DNA from: Pseudomonas sp. MM211
Lineage (GTDB): Bacteria > Pseudomonadota > Gammaproteobacteria > Pseudomonadales > Pseudomonadaceae
Length of the DNA stretch: 64,000 bases
Direction: 5' to 3'
Assembly (NCBI RefSeq): GCF_020386635.1
Contig: NZ_CP081942.1
Coordinates: 3,968,001-4,032,000 of the forward strand
In this document: positions 40,451 through 50,669 of the stretch, piece after piece
Layout: each line of letters opens with the position of its first letter
Position numbering within the stretch: the first letter of the stretch is position 1
Notes under the pieces: model-generated
What the model saw: the letters and a program-made list of their open reading frames with translations, nothing else
What the model was told of the DNA's origin: nothing
The model's database searches: none
Position numbers and translations under genes: made by a program

Positions 40451-40460
40451 CTAGGTACGT
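40441..40460 (+). promoter_or_regulatory. Hairpin upstream of tctB
   Basis: ACGTACCT-GACT-AGGTACGT, a perfect 8-bp stem with tetraloop, 40 bases before the tctB ATG. No T-run, so not a standard terminator; RNA control of the TTT operon is possible. Confidence 0.35.
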
Positions 40461-40500
40461 CCCTCAACGTGGGCAGCATGGACTGCTTCTGGAGTGACCT

Positions 40501-40968
40501 ATGACTACATCGAAAAAGGTACCGGTGGGTGAACTCACCTTCTGCGTACTGCTGGTGGGTTTCAGCATCGCCGTGCTCTATCAGGCGTATCTGATTTCCG
40601 GTTTTTCCTCGATCAGCTCACCGGGCGCCTTTCCCCTCGGGGCCGGCGCAGTGCTGCTGATCTCCGCACTGCGCGTGCTTTACGAGCTACGCGGCAAACC
40701 CACTCACGGAGAAGGCTGGGTGGCGTCGGCAAAACGTTTCAGCCACGAGCATTTCCCCCGTCACATCGTCGTCTTCACCCTGCTTTCAGTGGCTTATCTG
40801 GCAGTGATCCAGTGGGCGAGCTTCTATGTCAGCACCTTCGTCTTCCTGATGCTCTCCATCGTCTACCTGCGGCGCGGCAAGGTGCTCTCGGCACTGTTCG
40901 CCAGCGGCATCTCGGTGCTGGCCATCTACCTCCTGTTCACCCTGGCGTTCAGCGTCTACCTGCCCTGA
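40501..40968 (+). CDS. Tripartite tricarboxylate transporter, small membrane subunit (TctB family)
   Basis: A 155-aa protein with four hydrophobic segments, as in TctB. GGAGTGACCT gives a good binding site. It pairs with the TctA-like subunit starting 12 bases after its stop. Substrate likely an organic acid of the neighbouring hydroaromatic pathway rather than citrate (inference). Confidence 0.85.
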   Translation: MTTSKKVPVGELTFCVLLVGFSIAVLYQAYLISGFSSISSPGAFPLGAGAVLLISALRVLYELRGKPTHGEGWVASAKRFSHEHFPRHIVVFTLLSVAYLAVIQWASFYVSTFVFLMLSIVYLRRGKVLSALFASGISVLAIYLLFTLAFSVYLP

Positions 40969-40980
40969 GACGAGATTTCC

Positions 40981-42495
40981 ATGAGCGATACCTTTTCTTA
41001 CCTGCTGATGGCCTGGATGGATCCAAACCTCCTGATGCTCACAGCGCTCGGCACTTTCGCCGGCATCTACATCGGCGCCATTCCCGGCTTGTCGGTGACC
41101 ATGGCGGTGTCCATCCTGGTGTCCTTCACCTTCTCCTGGGATGTGAACGACGCCCTGGCGCTGATCGTCGGCATCTTCATCGGCGGTGTGTATGGCGGTG
41201 CGCGCAGCGCGATTCTGCTGAACATTCCAGGAGGGCCATCTTCGGTGGCCACCTCGTTCGATGGCTACCCGCTGGCCAAGCTCGGCGAGGCCGGCCGGGC
41301 GATTGGCCTGAGCACCGTGATGTCGGTGATCGGTGGGCTGGTCGGCACCGTGGTGCTGGCCTGCGCCGCGCCGATTCTCGGTGACCTGGCGCTGAAATTC
41401 GCGCCACGCGACTACTTCCTGATCGCTGCCATCGGCCTGATGCTGGTCGGCAGCCTGGCCGACGGCAGCCTGGCCAAGGGCATCTTCGCGGTCGCGTTGG
41501 GAGCGGTCATCGGCATGGTCGGCATGGATCCGGTCACCGCCGAAGGGCGCTTCACCATGGGCCAGATGGAGCTGATGGGCGGCATCCACTACGTGGTGGT
41601 GATGATCGGCCTGTTCGGCGTTGCCGAAGCGCTGTTCCAGCTGCACAACCTCAGCACCCAGGCGGTCAAGCAGAAGGTCGACAAAATCATTCCGTCCCTG
41701 GCGATGGTCATCAAGTTCCTGCCGCTGTCGCTGCGCACCTCGGTGATCGGCGTACTGGTGGGCGTACTGCCAGGCGTTGGTGGCGAGATCGCCGCCCTGC
41801 TCGCTTACGACCATGCCAAGCGCACGGTCAAGAACCCGACTCGCCCCTTCGGTGAAGGCGCCTATGAAGGCCTGGTGGCACCAGAAACCGCCAACAGCGC
41901 CGCGGTGGGCAGTGCCTACGTACCGATGCTGACCCTCGGCATGCCGGGCGACGCGGTCACTGCAGTGATCATTGGCGCGCTGGTCATCCACGGCCTCAAC
42001 CCCGGCCCGATGCTGATGGTGGAGAACCCGCACATCTTCTGGTTCACCGTCGGCAACCTGGCGCTGGCCAACATCTTCCTGCTGATCTTCGGTCTGATGG
42101 GCATCAAGCTGTTCGCCAAGGTCGTGGAGCTGCCCAAGGCCGTGCTGATCCCGCTGATTCTGGTGCTCTGCACCGTCGGTTCGTACTCGCTGAACAGCAG
42201 CATGACCGAGGTGTACTGGATGCTCGGCTTCGGCCTGCTCGGCTACTTCCTCAAGGCCTTTGGCTTCCAGATGGGGCCGATCATCCTCGGCGTCATTCTC
42301 GGCCCGTTGATGGACAGCTCCTACCGCCAGGCCATGGCCTCGGTCGGCGACAACCCCGTCGAGCTGCTTGGCGAAATGGTCAGCAGCCCGCTGTCACTGA
42401 TTCTCACCAGCGCACTGGTGCTGGTGCTCCTGAGCAATACCCCGCTGTTCGGCTGGCTCAAGCGCAAGCGCAAGGCCGCATCGGCTCAATCTTGA
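40981..42495 (+). CDS. Tripartite tricarboxylate transporter, large permease (TctA family)
   Basis: A 504-aa membrane protein with about 11-12 helices. Family motifs: GIYIGAIPGLSVTMAVSILV near residue 25, GGVYGGARSAILLNIPGGPSS, and GAYEGLVAPETANSAAVG with TLGMPGDAV further on. Forms the transport channel with TctB, fed by the periplasmic binding protein encoded next. Confidence 0.93.
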   Translation: MSDTFSYLLMAWMDPNLLMLTALGTFAGIYIGAIPGLSVTMAVSILVSFTFSWDVNDALALIVGIFIGGVYGGARSAILLNIPGGPSSVATSFDGYPLAKLGEAGRAIGLSTVMSVIGGLVGTVVLACAAPILGDLALKFAPRDYFLIAAIGLMLVGSLADGSLAKGIFAVALGAVIGMVGMDPVTAEGRFTMGQMELMGGIHYVVVMIGLFGVAEALFQLHNLSTQAVKQKVDKIIPSLAMVIKFLPLSLRTSVIGVLVGVLPGVGGEIAALLAYDHAKRTVKNPTRPFGEGAYEGLVAPETANSAAVGSAYVPMLTLGMPGDAVTAVIIGALVIHGLNPGPMLMVENPHIFWFTVGNLALANIFLLIFGLMGIKLFAKVVELPKAVLIPLILVLCTVGSYSLNSSMTEVYWMLGFGLLGYFLKAFGFQMGPIILGVILGPLMDSSYRQAMASVGDNPVELLGEMVSSPLSLILTSALVLVLLSNTPLFGWLKRKRKAASAQS

Positions 42496-42557
42496 TACAC
42501 CGCGTCACGCATGCCCGGAAACGGATATATAAAAACAACCAATGGAGAGTCTCCAAC

Positions 42558-43559
42558 ATGCTCAAGCAACTACTTACCGGCGTCGCATTTTCCCTTAGCG
42601 CACTGACGCTCGCCCTGCCCGCCTACGCCGATTACCCCGAGCGCAGCATTCAGGCAGTCATTCCCTGGGGCGCCGGTGGCGCCACCGACAACGTGATGCG
42701 CAGCCTGGCGCCCTACGTCGAGAAAGAACTGGGTACCAAGCTGATCCTCAACAACCGTCCTGGCGGTACCGCGGTAATCGGCAGCAGCTACGTGCTGCAG
42801 CAGAAACCCACCGGTTACACCCTGCTGCTGGGCGCCGAAAACCCGCAGCTGTACCCGGTACTCGGCCTGGCCAAGTTCGACTACAGCGACTTCTACCCGG
42901 TCAACATCATTGGCCAGAACGTCGTGGTAATCGCCACCAACGCCGACAGTCCGTTCAACTCCATGGCCGACCTGCTGGCCGCAGCCAAGGACAAGCCGGA
43001 CACCCTGCGCATGGGCTCCACCGGCGCAGGCGGCCTGCCGAGCACCGTGCATGCCATGGTCAACGCCGTTGGCGAGCTGAAGGTGCGTGAAGTGACCTTC
43101 GGCGGCGACGGCCCCGGTATCACCGCACTGATGGGCAAGCACATCGACTTCATGCCGCTGAGCCTGGCAGCCGCCCAGGAACTGGTGCGCTCCGGCAAAC
43201 TCAAGGCACTGGCCGTACTGGCTGCCGAAGAAGTGCCGGAACTGCCTGGCGTAGAACCGATCACCAAAGCCCTGCCGGACATCGGTGAGTACCTGCCGTG
43301 GGGCCCGTTCTGGGGCGCCTTCGTGCACAAGGACACGCCGGACGACATCAAGCAGAAGCTGGTCGAGGCCTACTCCAAAGCCGTTGCCAATGAAGAGTTC
43401 CAGGGCTTCCTGAAGAACTACGGGGCGCAGAGCCTGAACCTCAACGGCGCCGAGGCCGAGCAGTTCCTCAAGCGCTGGCAGTCGGTTACCGCTTGGTCGA
43501 TGTACAAGGCCAAGGCGATCGAAATCTCGCCTGACAGCGTCGGTATCCCGCAACCGTAA
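42558..43559 (+). CDS. Tripartite tricarboxylate transporter, periplasmic binding protein (TctC/BUG family)
   Basis: A 333-aa precursor with a signal peptide (MLKQLLTGVAF.., cut near AYA-DYPE). The mature part starts YPERSIQAVIPWGAGGATD, the BUG-family ligand loop, and has TGAGGLPSTVH further on. The ATG at 42558 has GGAGAG upstream; the open frame back to 42492 is not coding. Delivers the substrate to TctAB. Confidence 0.92.
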   Translation: MLKQLLTGVAFSLSALTLALPAYADYPERSIQAVIPWGAGGATDNVMRSLAPYVEKELGTKLILNNRPGGTAVIGSSYVLQQKPTGYTLLLGAENPQLYPVLGLAKFDYSDFYPVNIIGQNVVVIATNADSPFNSMADLLAAAKDKPDTLRMGSTGAGGLPSTVHAMVNAVGELKVREVTFGGDGPGITALMGKHIDFMPLSLAAAQELVRSGKLKALAVLAAEEVPELPGVEPITKALPDIGEYLPWGPFWGAFVHKDTPDDIKQKLVEAYSKAVANEEFQGFLKNYGAQSLNLNGAEAEQFLKRWQSVTAWSMYKAKAIEISPDSVGIPQP

Positions 43560-43569
43560 GCAACTCGAC

Positions 43570-43591
43570 CGGGCGGCCTGCGTGCCGCCCG
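43570..43591. terminator. Stem-loop between convergent tctC and araC-family genes
   Basis: CGGGCGGC-CTGCGT-GCCGCCCG, perfect 8-bp GC stem between two converging genes, without a T-run. Confidence 0.5.
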
Positions 43592-43597
43592 ATCACC

Positions 43598-44467
43598 CTA
43601 ACGCTGTACGCGAAACACCTTGGGCGCAATGCCCGTTTCGCGCTTGAAAAACCTGGAAAAGTACGCCGGCTCGGAAAAGCCCAGGCTGTCAGATACCTGA
43701 TTGACATTCATATTGGTGTACACCAGGCAGCGCTTGGCCTCCAGCACCAGCCGCTGATTGATCATCTGCAACGCGGACTGCCCCGCCAAACGTCGACACA
43801 GCGCATTGAGATGCGCCGCGCTGATGCCCAATGCCTGGGCATATCGCTCGATGGGCCAATGCTGACGCAACTGCGCCTCGAGCAGCGTGGTGAAAGCGTC
43901 GACATGCTCTCGCCCCCGGTCGCGCTCCGGGCTCTGGGGTTTGGCCATGGCCAGCCAGCGGCGATGCAGCGCTACCAGCAGCAAGGTGATCAAAGCCTGC
44001 AGTCGCAGATCCCGCCCTGCAGCATGAAGTGCGTACTCCTCGGCGATCGCCTCGAACATGCCATGCAGCTCATCCACCCCATCGTTCAGCGCGTAGCACA
44101 CGGAGCGCTTCATCAGTTGGCTGTCCAGCCCCAGGCTTATCTGCTCAACCAGCGGCTGAGCCAGGCTCAGCACATAGCCCTGGGTATCCTGGGAGAAACG
44201 AAAGCCATGGACGCTGAGGGCAGGCACCAACAGCAACGTTGGCGTGGCCACCTGGTGAATGCTGCCCTCCACTTCCAGTTCCGCGCAGCCCGCCTGAATG
44301 AACAGCAACTGAACCAGATCGCCATGCCGGTGGGGCTTGATTTCCCAGCCGTGCAAACGACTGCGCTCGGGAATCGACTCGCAGTGAATAAGGTCCGGCG
44401 TCGGCCAAGCGGTGGTTTCCCCGTACAGCTTGAAGATCGGCACCGCCACCTCTGAACGCTTCAGCAT
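43598..44467 (-). CDS. AraC-family regulator of pobA (PobC/PobR-type)
   Basis: A 289-aa AraC/XylS-family protein: N-terminal cupin-like sensing domain (HGWEIKPHRHGDLVQLLFIQAG) and a C-terminal double HTH (ISAAHLNALCRRLAGQSAL, then VNQVSDSLGFSEPAYFSRFFKRETG). The start at 44467 has GAGGG upstream. It is divergent from pobA with 150 bases between starts, the common arrangement in Pseudomonas, where such AraC proteins activate pobA with 4-hydroxybenzoate. Confidence 0.85.
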   Translation of the reverse strand: MLKRSEVAVPIFKLYGETTAWPTPDLIHCESIPERSRLHGWEIKPHRHGDLVQLLFIQAGCAELEVEGSIHQVATPTLLLVPALSVHGFRFSQDTQGYVLSLAQPLVEQISLGLDSQLMKRSVCYALNDGVDELHGMFEAIAEEYALHAAGRDLRLQALITLLLVALHRRWLAMAKPQSPERDRGREHVDAFTTLLEAQLRQHWPIERYAQALGISAAHLNALCRRLAGQSALQMINQRLVLEAKRCLVYTNMNVNQVSDSLGFSEPAYFSRFFKRETGIAPKVFRVQR

Positions 44468-44593
44468 GTCGCCGCCCTCAACCACGAAAAATCCATGAAT
44501 TCACTCCGATAGTGCCTTCAAAGCCCGCTGCTATCCACCAAAAATACAAACGTGCCCACGCTTGGTCTCGTATCGGCGAAACCGGGCCTGTAG

Positions 44594-45802
<1,209 letters not shown>

Positions 45803-45850
45803 ACGGCACTGACTGCTTTTCATCGCGCCGTTTGCCCTTGCATGCAATTC

Positions 45851-45899
45851 GTTCGTTAATCGCCCATTAAGACGATTAGCGAATTGAACCAAAACGTTC
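45851..45899 (+). promoter_or_regulatory. Inverted repeat upstream of the TRAP operon, related to the IclR-type motif
   Basis: TTCGTTAATCG (45852-45862) and CGATTAGCGAA (45873-45883) form an 11-bp dyad with one mismatch and a 10-base centre. Immediately after comes GAACCAAAACGTTC, another small dyad. TTAATCG is shared with the sites at 34300 and 39138. Confidence 0.4.
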
Positions 45900-46010
45900 G
45901 ACCTCGCAACATGGCGGCAGCGAGCCATGGAGGACGGGATCGAGCGGGCTGAAAGGCCACCCAAGCGTTATCCAGCTGCCACCCATCAAAAATAAGAAAA
46001 GGAATACGCA

Positions 46011-47066
46011 ATGCTCAAGCTTTCAAAAGCTCTCATGACGCTATTGGCCGCCAGCGCGATCAGCTTCCAGGCACATGCAGACGAAGCCGAGGTAACCCTC
46101 AAGATTCATCACTTCCTGCCTGCTCATTCGGTGACCCAGGCCGACTTCCTCAAGCCCTGGGCCGAGAAAGTCACCCAGGAATCCAACGGCCGTATCCAGT
46201 TCCAGTTCTACCCGTCCATGCAACTGGGCGGTACCCCGCCGCAACTGTTCGACCAGGCCCGTGATGGCGTCGCCGATATCGTCTGGACCCTGCCGGGCTA
46301 CACCAGCGGCCGCTTCCCCCTGGCATCGGCCTTCGAGCTGCCGTTCATGAGCCGCTCCTCCGAGGCCAGCAGCCAGGCCATGTGGGACTTCCTCGACGCT
46401 CACGGGCAGAAAGAATTCGCCGGCGTACACCTGCTGGCCACGCACTTGACCGACGGCGCACTGCTGCACACCGTGAAAAAGCCGATCCGCACCCTGGCCG
46501 ATTTCCGTGGCCTAAAACTGCGCTCGGCCAACCGCGTGTCGACCAAACTGATCTCCATGCTCGGCGCCACCCCGGTGGCCATGCCAGTGCCGCAGGTGCC
46601 CGAGTCGCTGTCCAAGGGTGTAGTCGACGGCGCCGTCCTGCCGTGGGATGTGGTGCCCGCACTGAAGCTGCACGAGTTGGTCAAGTACCACACAGAGATG
46701 GCGCCCGGTCAGCCGGCGCTGATGCACACCGCCCTGGTGCTGGCGATGAACCCCGCCAAGTACGCCAGCCTGCCCGATGACCTGCGCCAGATCATCGACA
46801 ACAACAGCGGTCGCGAACTGTCGCGCCAAGCCGGGCATATCTGGGACACCAACGTGATCGAAACCGGCCACAAACTGGCCGAGTCGCGCGGCAACGAGAT
46901 CTATGTATTGCCCGCCGAAGAGCAGGCCAAGTGGGTCGCCATCGGTAGCAAGCTGGATCAGGACTGGATCAAGGAAGTGGAAAGCAAGGGCAACGAGAAC
47001 GGTGCAGCGCTGTTGCAAGAAGTCCGCGAACGGGTGGAAAGCTACAACGCCAAATTGGCCAATTGA
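46011..47066 (+). CDS. TRAP transporter substrate-binding protein (DctP family)
   Basis: A 351-aa periplasmic binding protein with a signal peptide cut near QAHA-DEAEV. VTLKIHHFLPAHSVTQADFLKPWAEKV, FYPSMQLGG and LRSANRVSTKLISMLGATPVAMPVPQVPESLSKGVVDGAV fit DctP proteins; R in LKLRSANR is the usual carboxylate-binding arginine. First gene of a TRAP operon next to pobA, so an aromatic or hydroaromatic acid is a reasonable ligand guess. Confidence 0.92.
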   Translation: MLKLSKALMTLLAASAISFQAHADEAEVTLKIHHFLPAHSVTQADFLKPWAEKVTQESNGRIQFQFYPSMQLGGTPPQLFDQARDGVADIVWTLPGYTSGRFPLASAFELPFMSRSSEASSQAMWDFLDAHGQKEFAGVHLLATHLTDGALLHTVKKPIRTLADFRGLKLRSANRVSTKLISMLGATPVAMPVPQVPESLSKGVVDGAVLPWDVVPALKLHELVKYHTEMAPGQPALMHTALVLAMNPAKYASLPDDLRQIIDNNSGRELSRQAGHIWDTNVIETGHKLAESRGNEIYVLPAEEQAKWVAIGSKLDQDWIKEVESKGNENGAALLQEVRERVESYNAKLAN

Positions 47067-47125
47067 GTCCGTTCCCGTTGTTGTCTTGGCCGGTGTAAAC
47101 GCACCGGCCCTTGCGGAGTTTCCTC

Positions 47126-47656
47126 ATGATCGAAAACCCGGTTTACCCAGGACAGGCGCATCGCGCCCGACCGCTCGGCCAACTGCTCGATACCCTGGCC
47201 AGGCTGCTCGCGTTGGCGGGAGGCCTGGTTCTGGTAGCGATTACCCTGCTGTCTGCCTACAGCATCACCATGCGCAGTTTCTTCGACGCTCCGCTGCTCG
47301 GCGACGTGGAATTGGTACAGATGGGCTGCGGCATCGCCGTGGTCAGTTTCCTGCCGCTGTGCCAGCTGCGCCGTGGCAACGTCATCGTCGACGCCTTCAC
47401 CCTCAACGCCTCCGCCGCCGTGCGGCGTGGCCTGGACACCCTGGGCTGCCTGCTGATGGCTGGCTGCGCCATGCTGCTGGCTTGGCGCTCGGTGATCGGC
47501 ACCCTGGACACCTACAGCAACGGCGAGGAGTCGATCATCATGGGCATCCCCATGTGGTGGTCGATGACCCCATTCGCCCCCGCCTTCACGCTGCTGACCA
47601 TCGTTTCTCTCTACACCGCCTGGCTGGACTTCCACGGTGAAGGGGATCGCTCATGA
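47126..47656 (+). CDS. TRAP transporter small permease (DctQ family)
   Basis: A 176-aa membrane protein with four helices, the DctQ pattern (AYSITMRSFFDAPLLGDVELVQMGCGI). The start at 47126 (MIENPVYPG) follows a GGAG. Its end overlaps the large permease start (ATGA). Confidence 0.9.
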   Translation: MIENPVYPGQAHRARPLGQLLDTLARLLALAGGLVLVAITLLSAYSITMRSFFDAPLLGDVELVQMGCGIAVVSFLPLCQLRRGNVIVDAFTLNASAAVRRGLDTLGCLLMAGCAMLLAWRSVIGTLDTYSNGEESIIMGIPMWWSMTPFAPAFTLLTIVSLYTAWLDFHGEGDRS

Positions 47657-48975
47657 GTAGCGTTGCTCTGGGTGGCCTGTTCCTGGTTTTCCTGCTGTTC
47701 CTGCTGGCCGTGCGCATTCCTATCGCCATCGCCATGATGCTCACCGGCATCGCTGGCTATGTCTCGATCAGCGGCTGGGATCCGCTGCTCAATTACCTGA
47801 AGACGGTCGCCTACGCCCGTTACACGGTCTACGACCTGTCGGTGATTCCGCTGTTCCTGCTGATGGGGCAGTTCGCCTCCCGCGGCGGTCTAGCCACCGG
47901 GTTGTTTCGCGCTGCAGCGACCATGGTCGGGCACTGGCGTGGCGGCCTGGCGATTTCCGCCATCGGCTCCTGCGCGGCGTTTGGCGCCGTGTGCGGCTCC
48001 TCCATCGCCACCGCAGCGACCATGGGCCAGGTGGCGCTGCCCGAGCTGCGCCGCTACAAGTATTCCAACTCGTTGGCCGTGGGTTGCCTGGCAGCAGGCG
48101 GCACCCTGGGCATTCTGATTCCGCCTTCGGTGGTACTGGTGATCTACGCCATCCTGGCCCAGCAGAACATCTCCACACTGTTCATGGCCGCCTTCGTGCC
48201 GGGCATCCTGGCCGTCATCGGCTACATGATCGCCATCGCCATCTACGTGCGCCTGTACCCCGAGTCAGCACCGGCTCAGGAGCGCGCAAGCTGGAAGCAA
48301 AGGCTGATCGCGCAAAAAGGCGTGTGGCCGGTGCTGGTGATCTTCCTGGTGGTGCTCGGCGGTATCTACGGCGGCTGGTTCACGCCGACCGAGGCTGCCG
48401 CCATCGGCACCGTGGGCACCGGCTTCTTCGCCGTCACCCTGGGCAAGATGCGCATCGCAGAATTCAAGGAAGTGCTGCTCGGCACCGCCATCACCACGGC
48501 GATGATCTTCATGATCCTGCTGGGCGCCGATGTGATGAACGCCTTCCTGGCCATCTCGCAGTTGCCCAACTTCGTCGCCGATGCCATTACCAGCGCAGGT
48601 CTGCCACCGTTCCTGGTGCTGGCCGGGATTCTCATCCTGTACCTGATCCTCGGCTGCGTGATGGACACCATGTCGATGATCCTGCTGACCATTCCGATCT
48701 TCTTCCCGATCATCATGGGCCTGGACTTCTACGGCCTGGACGATACCGAAAAGGCCATCTGGTTCGGCATCCTGGCATTGATGGTGGTGGAGATCGGCAT
48801 GATCACGCCACCGGTCGGCATGAACGTCTACGTGATCGCCAGCATGGCCCGCGACATCCCGATGCGCGACGCCTTCATGGGTATCGTGCCGTTCCTGATC
48901 TCGGACATCGTCCGGGTCATCATTCTGGTGCTGTTCCCATCGATAACCCTGTGCCTGGTTCGCTGGCTGACTTGA
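47653..48975 (+). CDS. TRAP transporter large permease (DctM family)
   Basis: A 440-aa protein with about 12 helices; it imports the substrate with a sodium or proton gradient. Features: PLFLLMGQFASRGGLATGLF, CGSSIATAATMGQVALPEL, GGTLGILIPPSVVLVIYA, GVVMDTMSMILLTIPIFFP-like region and GMITPPVGMNVYV, all DctM signatures. Confidence 0.94.
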   Translation: MSSVALGGLFLVFLLFLLAVRIPIAIAMMLTGIAGYVSISGWDPLLNYLKTVAYARYTVYDLSVIPLFLLMGQFASRGGLATGLFRAAATMVGHWRGGLAISAIGSCAAFGAVCGSSIATAATMGQVALPELRRYKYSNSLAVGCLAAGGTLGILIPPSVVLVIYAILAQQNISTLFMAAFVPGILAVIGYMIAIAIYVRLYPESAPAQERASWKQRLIAQKGVWPVLVIFLVVLGGIYGGWFTPTEAAAIGTVGTGFFAVTLGKMRIAEFKEVLLGTAITTAMIFMILLGADVMNAFLAISQLPNFVADAITSAGLPPFLVLAGILILYLILGCVMDTMSMILLTIPIFFPIIMGLDFYGLDDTEKAIWFGILALMVVEIGMITPPVGMNVYVIASMARDIPMRDAFMGIVPFLISDIVRVIILVLFPSITLCLVRWLT

Positions 48976-49044
48976 CGAGGCATTTTCTCCATCCCCCACC
49001 GTGGGAGCGGTGGGCAACGCTCACAACAAAAAAGGAAAACAACA

Positions 49045-50307
49045 ATGAAAATCATCGCCGCACTACCACCTAGCTTCATCGCACTGGCTATCGCAGCAAG
49101 CGCCCTGCCAGTGGCCGCCCAGGCCGAAGGCTTCGTTGAAGATGCCAAGGTCAGCCTTGGCCTGCGCAACTACTACTTCAACCGCAACTACCTCAACGGC
49201 ACCGACCCGGTGATCCGCGGCGAGCGTCAGGGCCAGGCCGAAGGCTGGACACAGAGCTTCATTCTCGATGCCCGCTCCGGCTACACCGCCGGCACCATCG
49301 GTGTTGGTCTCGACGTACTGGGCCTGTACAGCATCAAGCTGGACGGCAACCGCGGCGCCGCCAACACCCAACTGCTGCCGATCCATGGCGATGGCCAGGC
49401 CGCTGACAACTTCGGCCGCACTGCCGTAGCTGCCAAAGCTCGCCTGTCGAAGACCGAGCTGAAAGTCGGTGAATGGTTCGCCGTGCTGCCGATCCTGCGT
49501 GCAGACGACGGTCGCTCCCTGCCGCAAACCTTCCAGGGTGCGCAGCTCACTTCCAGCGAAATCGATGGCCTGACCCTGTACGGCGGCCAGTTCTGGAAGA
49601 ACAGCCAGCGTAACGACGCCAGCCGTGAGGACATGTCCTATAACGGTATCGCCGGCGATGACTTCAACTTCGGTGGCGGTGAATTCAAATTCAACGGCAA
49701 CAACACCATGGTCGGCGTCTGGCACGCACGCCTGGAAGACATCTACCAGCAGAGCTACCTGCAGTTGACACACAGCCAACCGGTGGGTGACTGGGTACTG
49801 GGTGCCAACCTTGGTTATGTGGACGGCAAGGACGAAGGCGCTGCCAAAGCAGGCAAGCTGGACAACAAGGTCTACCAGGGGAGCTTCTCCGCCAAGACCG
49901 GCAGCAACACCTTCACCGTGGCGTACCAGAAGCTCAACGGTTCCACCAAGTTCATGCGCGTCGACGGCGCCAGCGGCGGCACCCTGGTCAACGACGGCTT
50001 CACAAACAGCTACGACGCTCCGAACGAGCGCTCTTGGCAGGTGCGTCATGACTTCAACTTCGCCGGTGTCGGCATCCCGGGCCTGACCCTGATGAACCGC
50101 TACGTCAGCGGCGACAGCATCCACGCAGCCGATGGCCGCAAGGATGGCGAAGAGTGGGGCCGCGAATCCGAACTGGCCTACACCGTCCAAGACGGCACTC
50201 TGAAGAACCTCAGCGTGCGCTGGCGTAACTCCGACGTCCGTCGTGACGTCGGCCAGGATCTCCACGAGAACCGCCTGATCTTCAACTACCCGTTGTCGAT
50301 CCTGTAA
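49045..50307 (+). CDS. OprD-family outer membrane porin
   Basis: A 420-aa precursor with a signal peptide (cut near AQA-EG) and OprD features: SLGLRNYYFNRNY, EGWTQSFILDARSGYTAG, GVGLDVLGLYSIKLDG and the final aromatic strand ENRLIFNYPLSIL. OprD family channels of pseudomonads take up basic amino acids (OccD) or aromatic and other carboxylates (OccK). Following a TRAP operon and pobA, an OccK-like role for the same acid is probable. 69 bases after dctM, with its own good ribosome binding site. Confidence 0.92.
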   Translation: MKIIAALPPSFIALAIAASALPVAAQAEGFVEDAKVSLGLRNYYFNRNYLNGTDPVIRGERQGQAEGWTQSFILDARSGYTAGTIGVGLDVLGLYSIKLDGNRGAANTQLLPIHGDGQAADNFGRTAVAAKARLSKTELKVGEWFAVLPILRADDGRSLPQTFQGAQLTSSEIDGLTLYGGQFWKNSQRNDASREDMSYNGIAGDDFNFGGGEFKFNGNNTMVGVWHARLEDIYQQSYLQLTHSQPVGDWVLGANLGYVDGKDEGAAKAGKLDNKVYQGSFSAKTGSNTFTVAYQKLNGSTKFMRVDGASGGTLVNDGFTNSYDAPNERSWQVRHDFNFAGVGIPGLTLMNRYVSGDSIHAADGRKDGEEWGRESELAYTVQDGTLKNLSVRWRNSDVRRDVGQDLHENRLIFNYPLSIL

Positions 50308-50450
50308 GAGCCTGCTCAAAGTCTTGCGAGCTAGAGCAATGCAAGGCAAAAACAGGGGAGGCAGCGGAGTGTACTTTTGTACATGAGCATTCCGAGCCTG
50401 TTTTTAACGCGGCAGTGCCGACGCGCAGCAGACTTTGAACGGGTTCTAAG
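50308..50450. repeat. About 140-base imperfect palindrome after the porin gene
   Basis: AGAGCCTGCTCAAAGTCT at the left end and AGACTTTGAACGGGTTCT at the right pair, as do AACAGG/CCTGTT inside; the centre is GTACTTTTGTAC. Such long interrupted palindromes recur in Pseudomonas genomes and could be a non-autonomous mobile repeat. Confidence 0.6.
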
Positions 50451-50492
50451 GCTCGCATCGCATCGTTTTACTCCAGTGTCATGGCACATTTG

Positions 50493-50517
50493 GCCCGTCC
50501 TCGTGACGGGCTTTTTT
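50493..50517 (+). terminator. Rho-independent terminator
   Basis: GCCCGTC-CTCGT-GACGGGC followed by six T. Probably ends the porin transcript, beyond the palindrome. Confidence 0.8.
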
Positions 50518-50647
50518 ATGCGCAGGCGCGCACGGCGTCAGCAGTCACTGCTCGACTGTTTCTGCACAGGAGAACAAAGGCGACGGACACACGAAAACGC
50601 CACTGCGGCATGTACCGAGCGTCGAAGAAAATATTCAAAAGAGAGAC

Positions 50648-50661
50648 GACCTGAGCAGGTC
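50648..50661 (-). terminator. Possible terminator of the 4.5S RNA gene
   Basis: On the minus strand GACCTG-CT-CAGGTC is followed by GTCTCTCTTTTGAATATTTTC, a short stem with a loose T-rich tail just past the RNA's 3' end. Confidence 0.5.
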
Positions 50662-50669
50662 TTGAAATG

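Larger units (their letters stand above)
39936..40500. promoter_or_regulatory. Divergent control region between iclR and the TTT operon
   Basis: These 565 bases include the composite operator at 40090-40123, a possible 61-codon ORF and an 8-bp hairpin just before tctB. No well-supported gene was found. Confidence 0.6.

Noticed and set aside
40786..42033. Long minus-strand frame opposite the TctA gene
   Set aside because: Shadow frame rich in H, D and Q; TctA motifs on the plus strand are clear.
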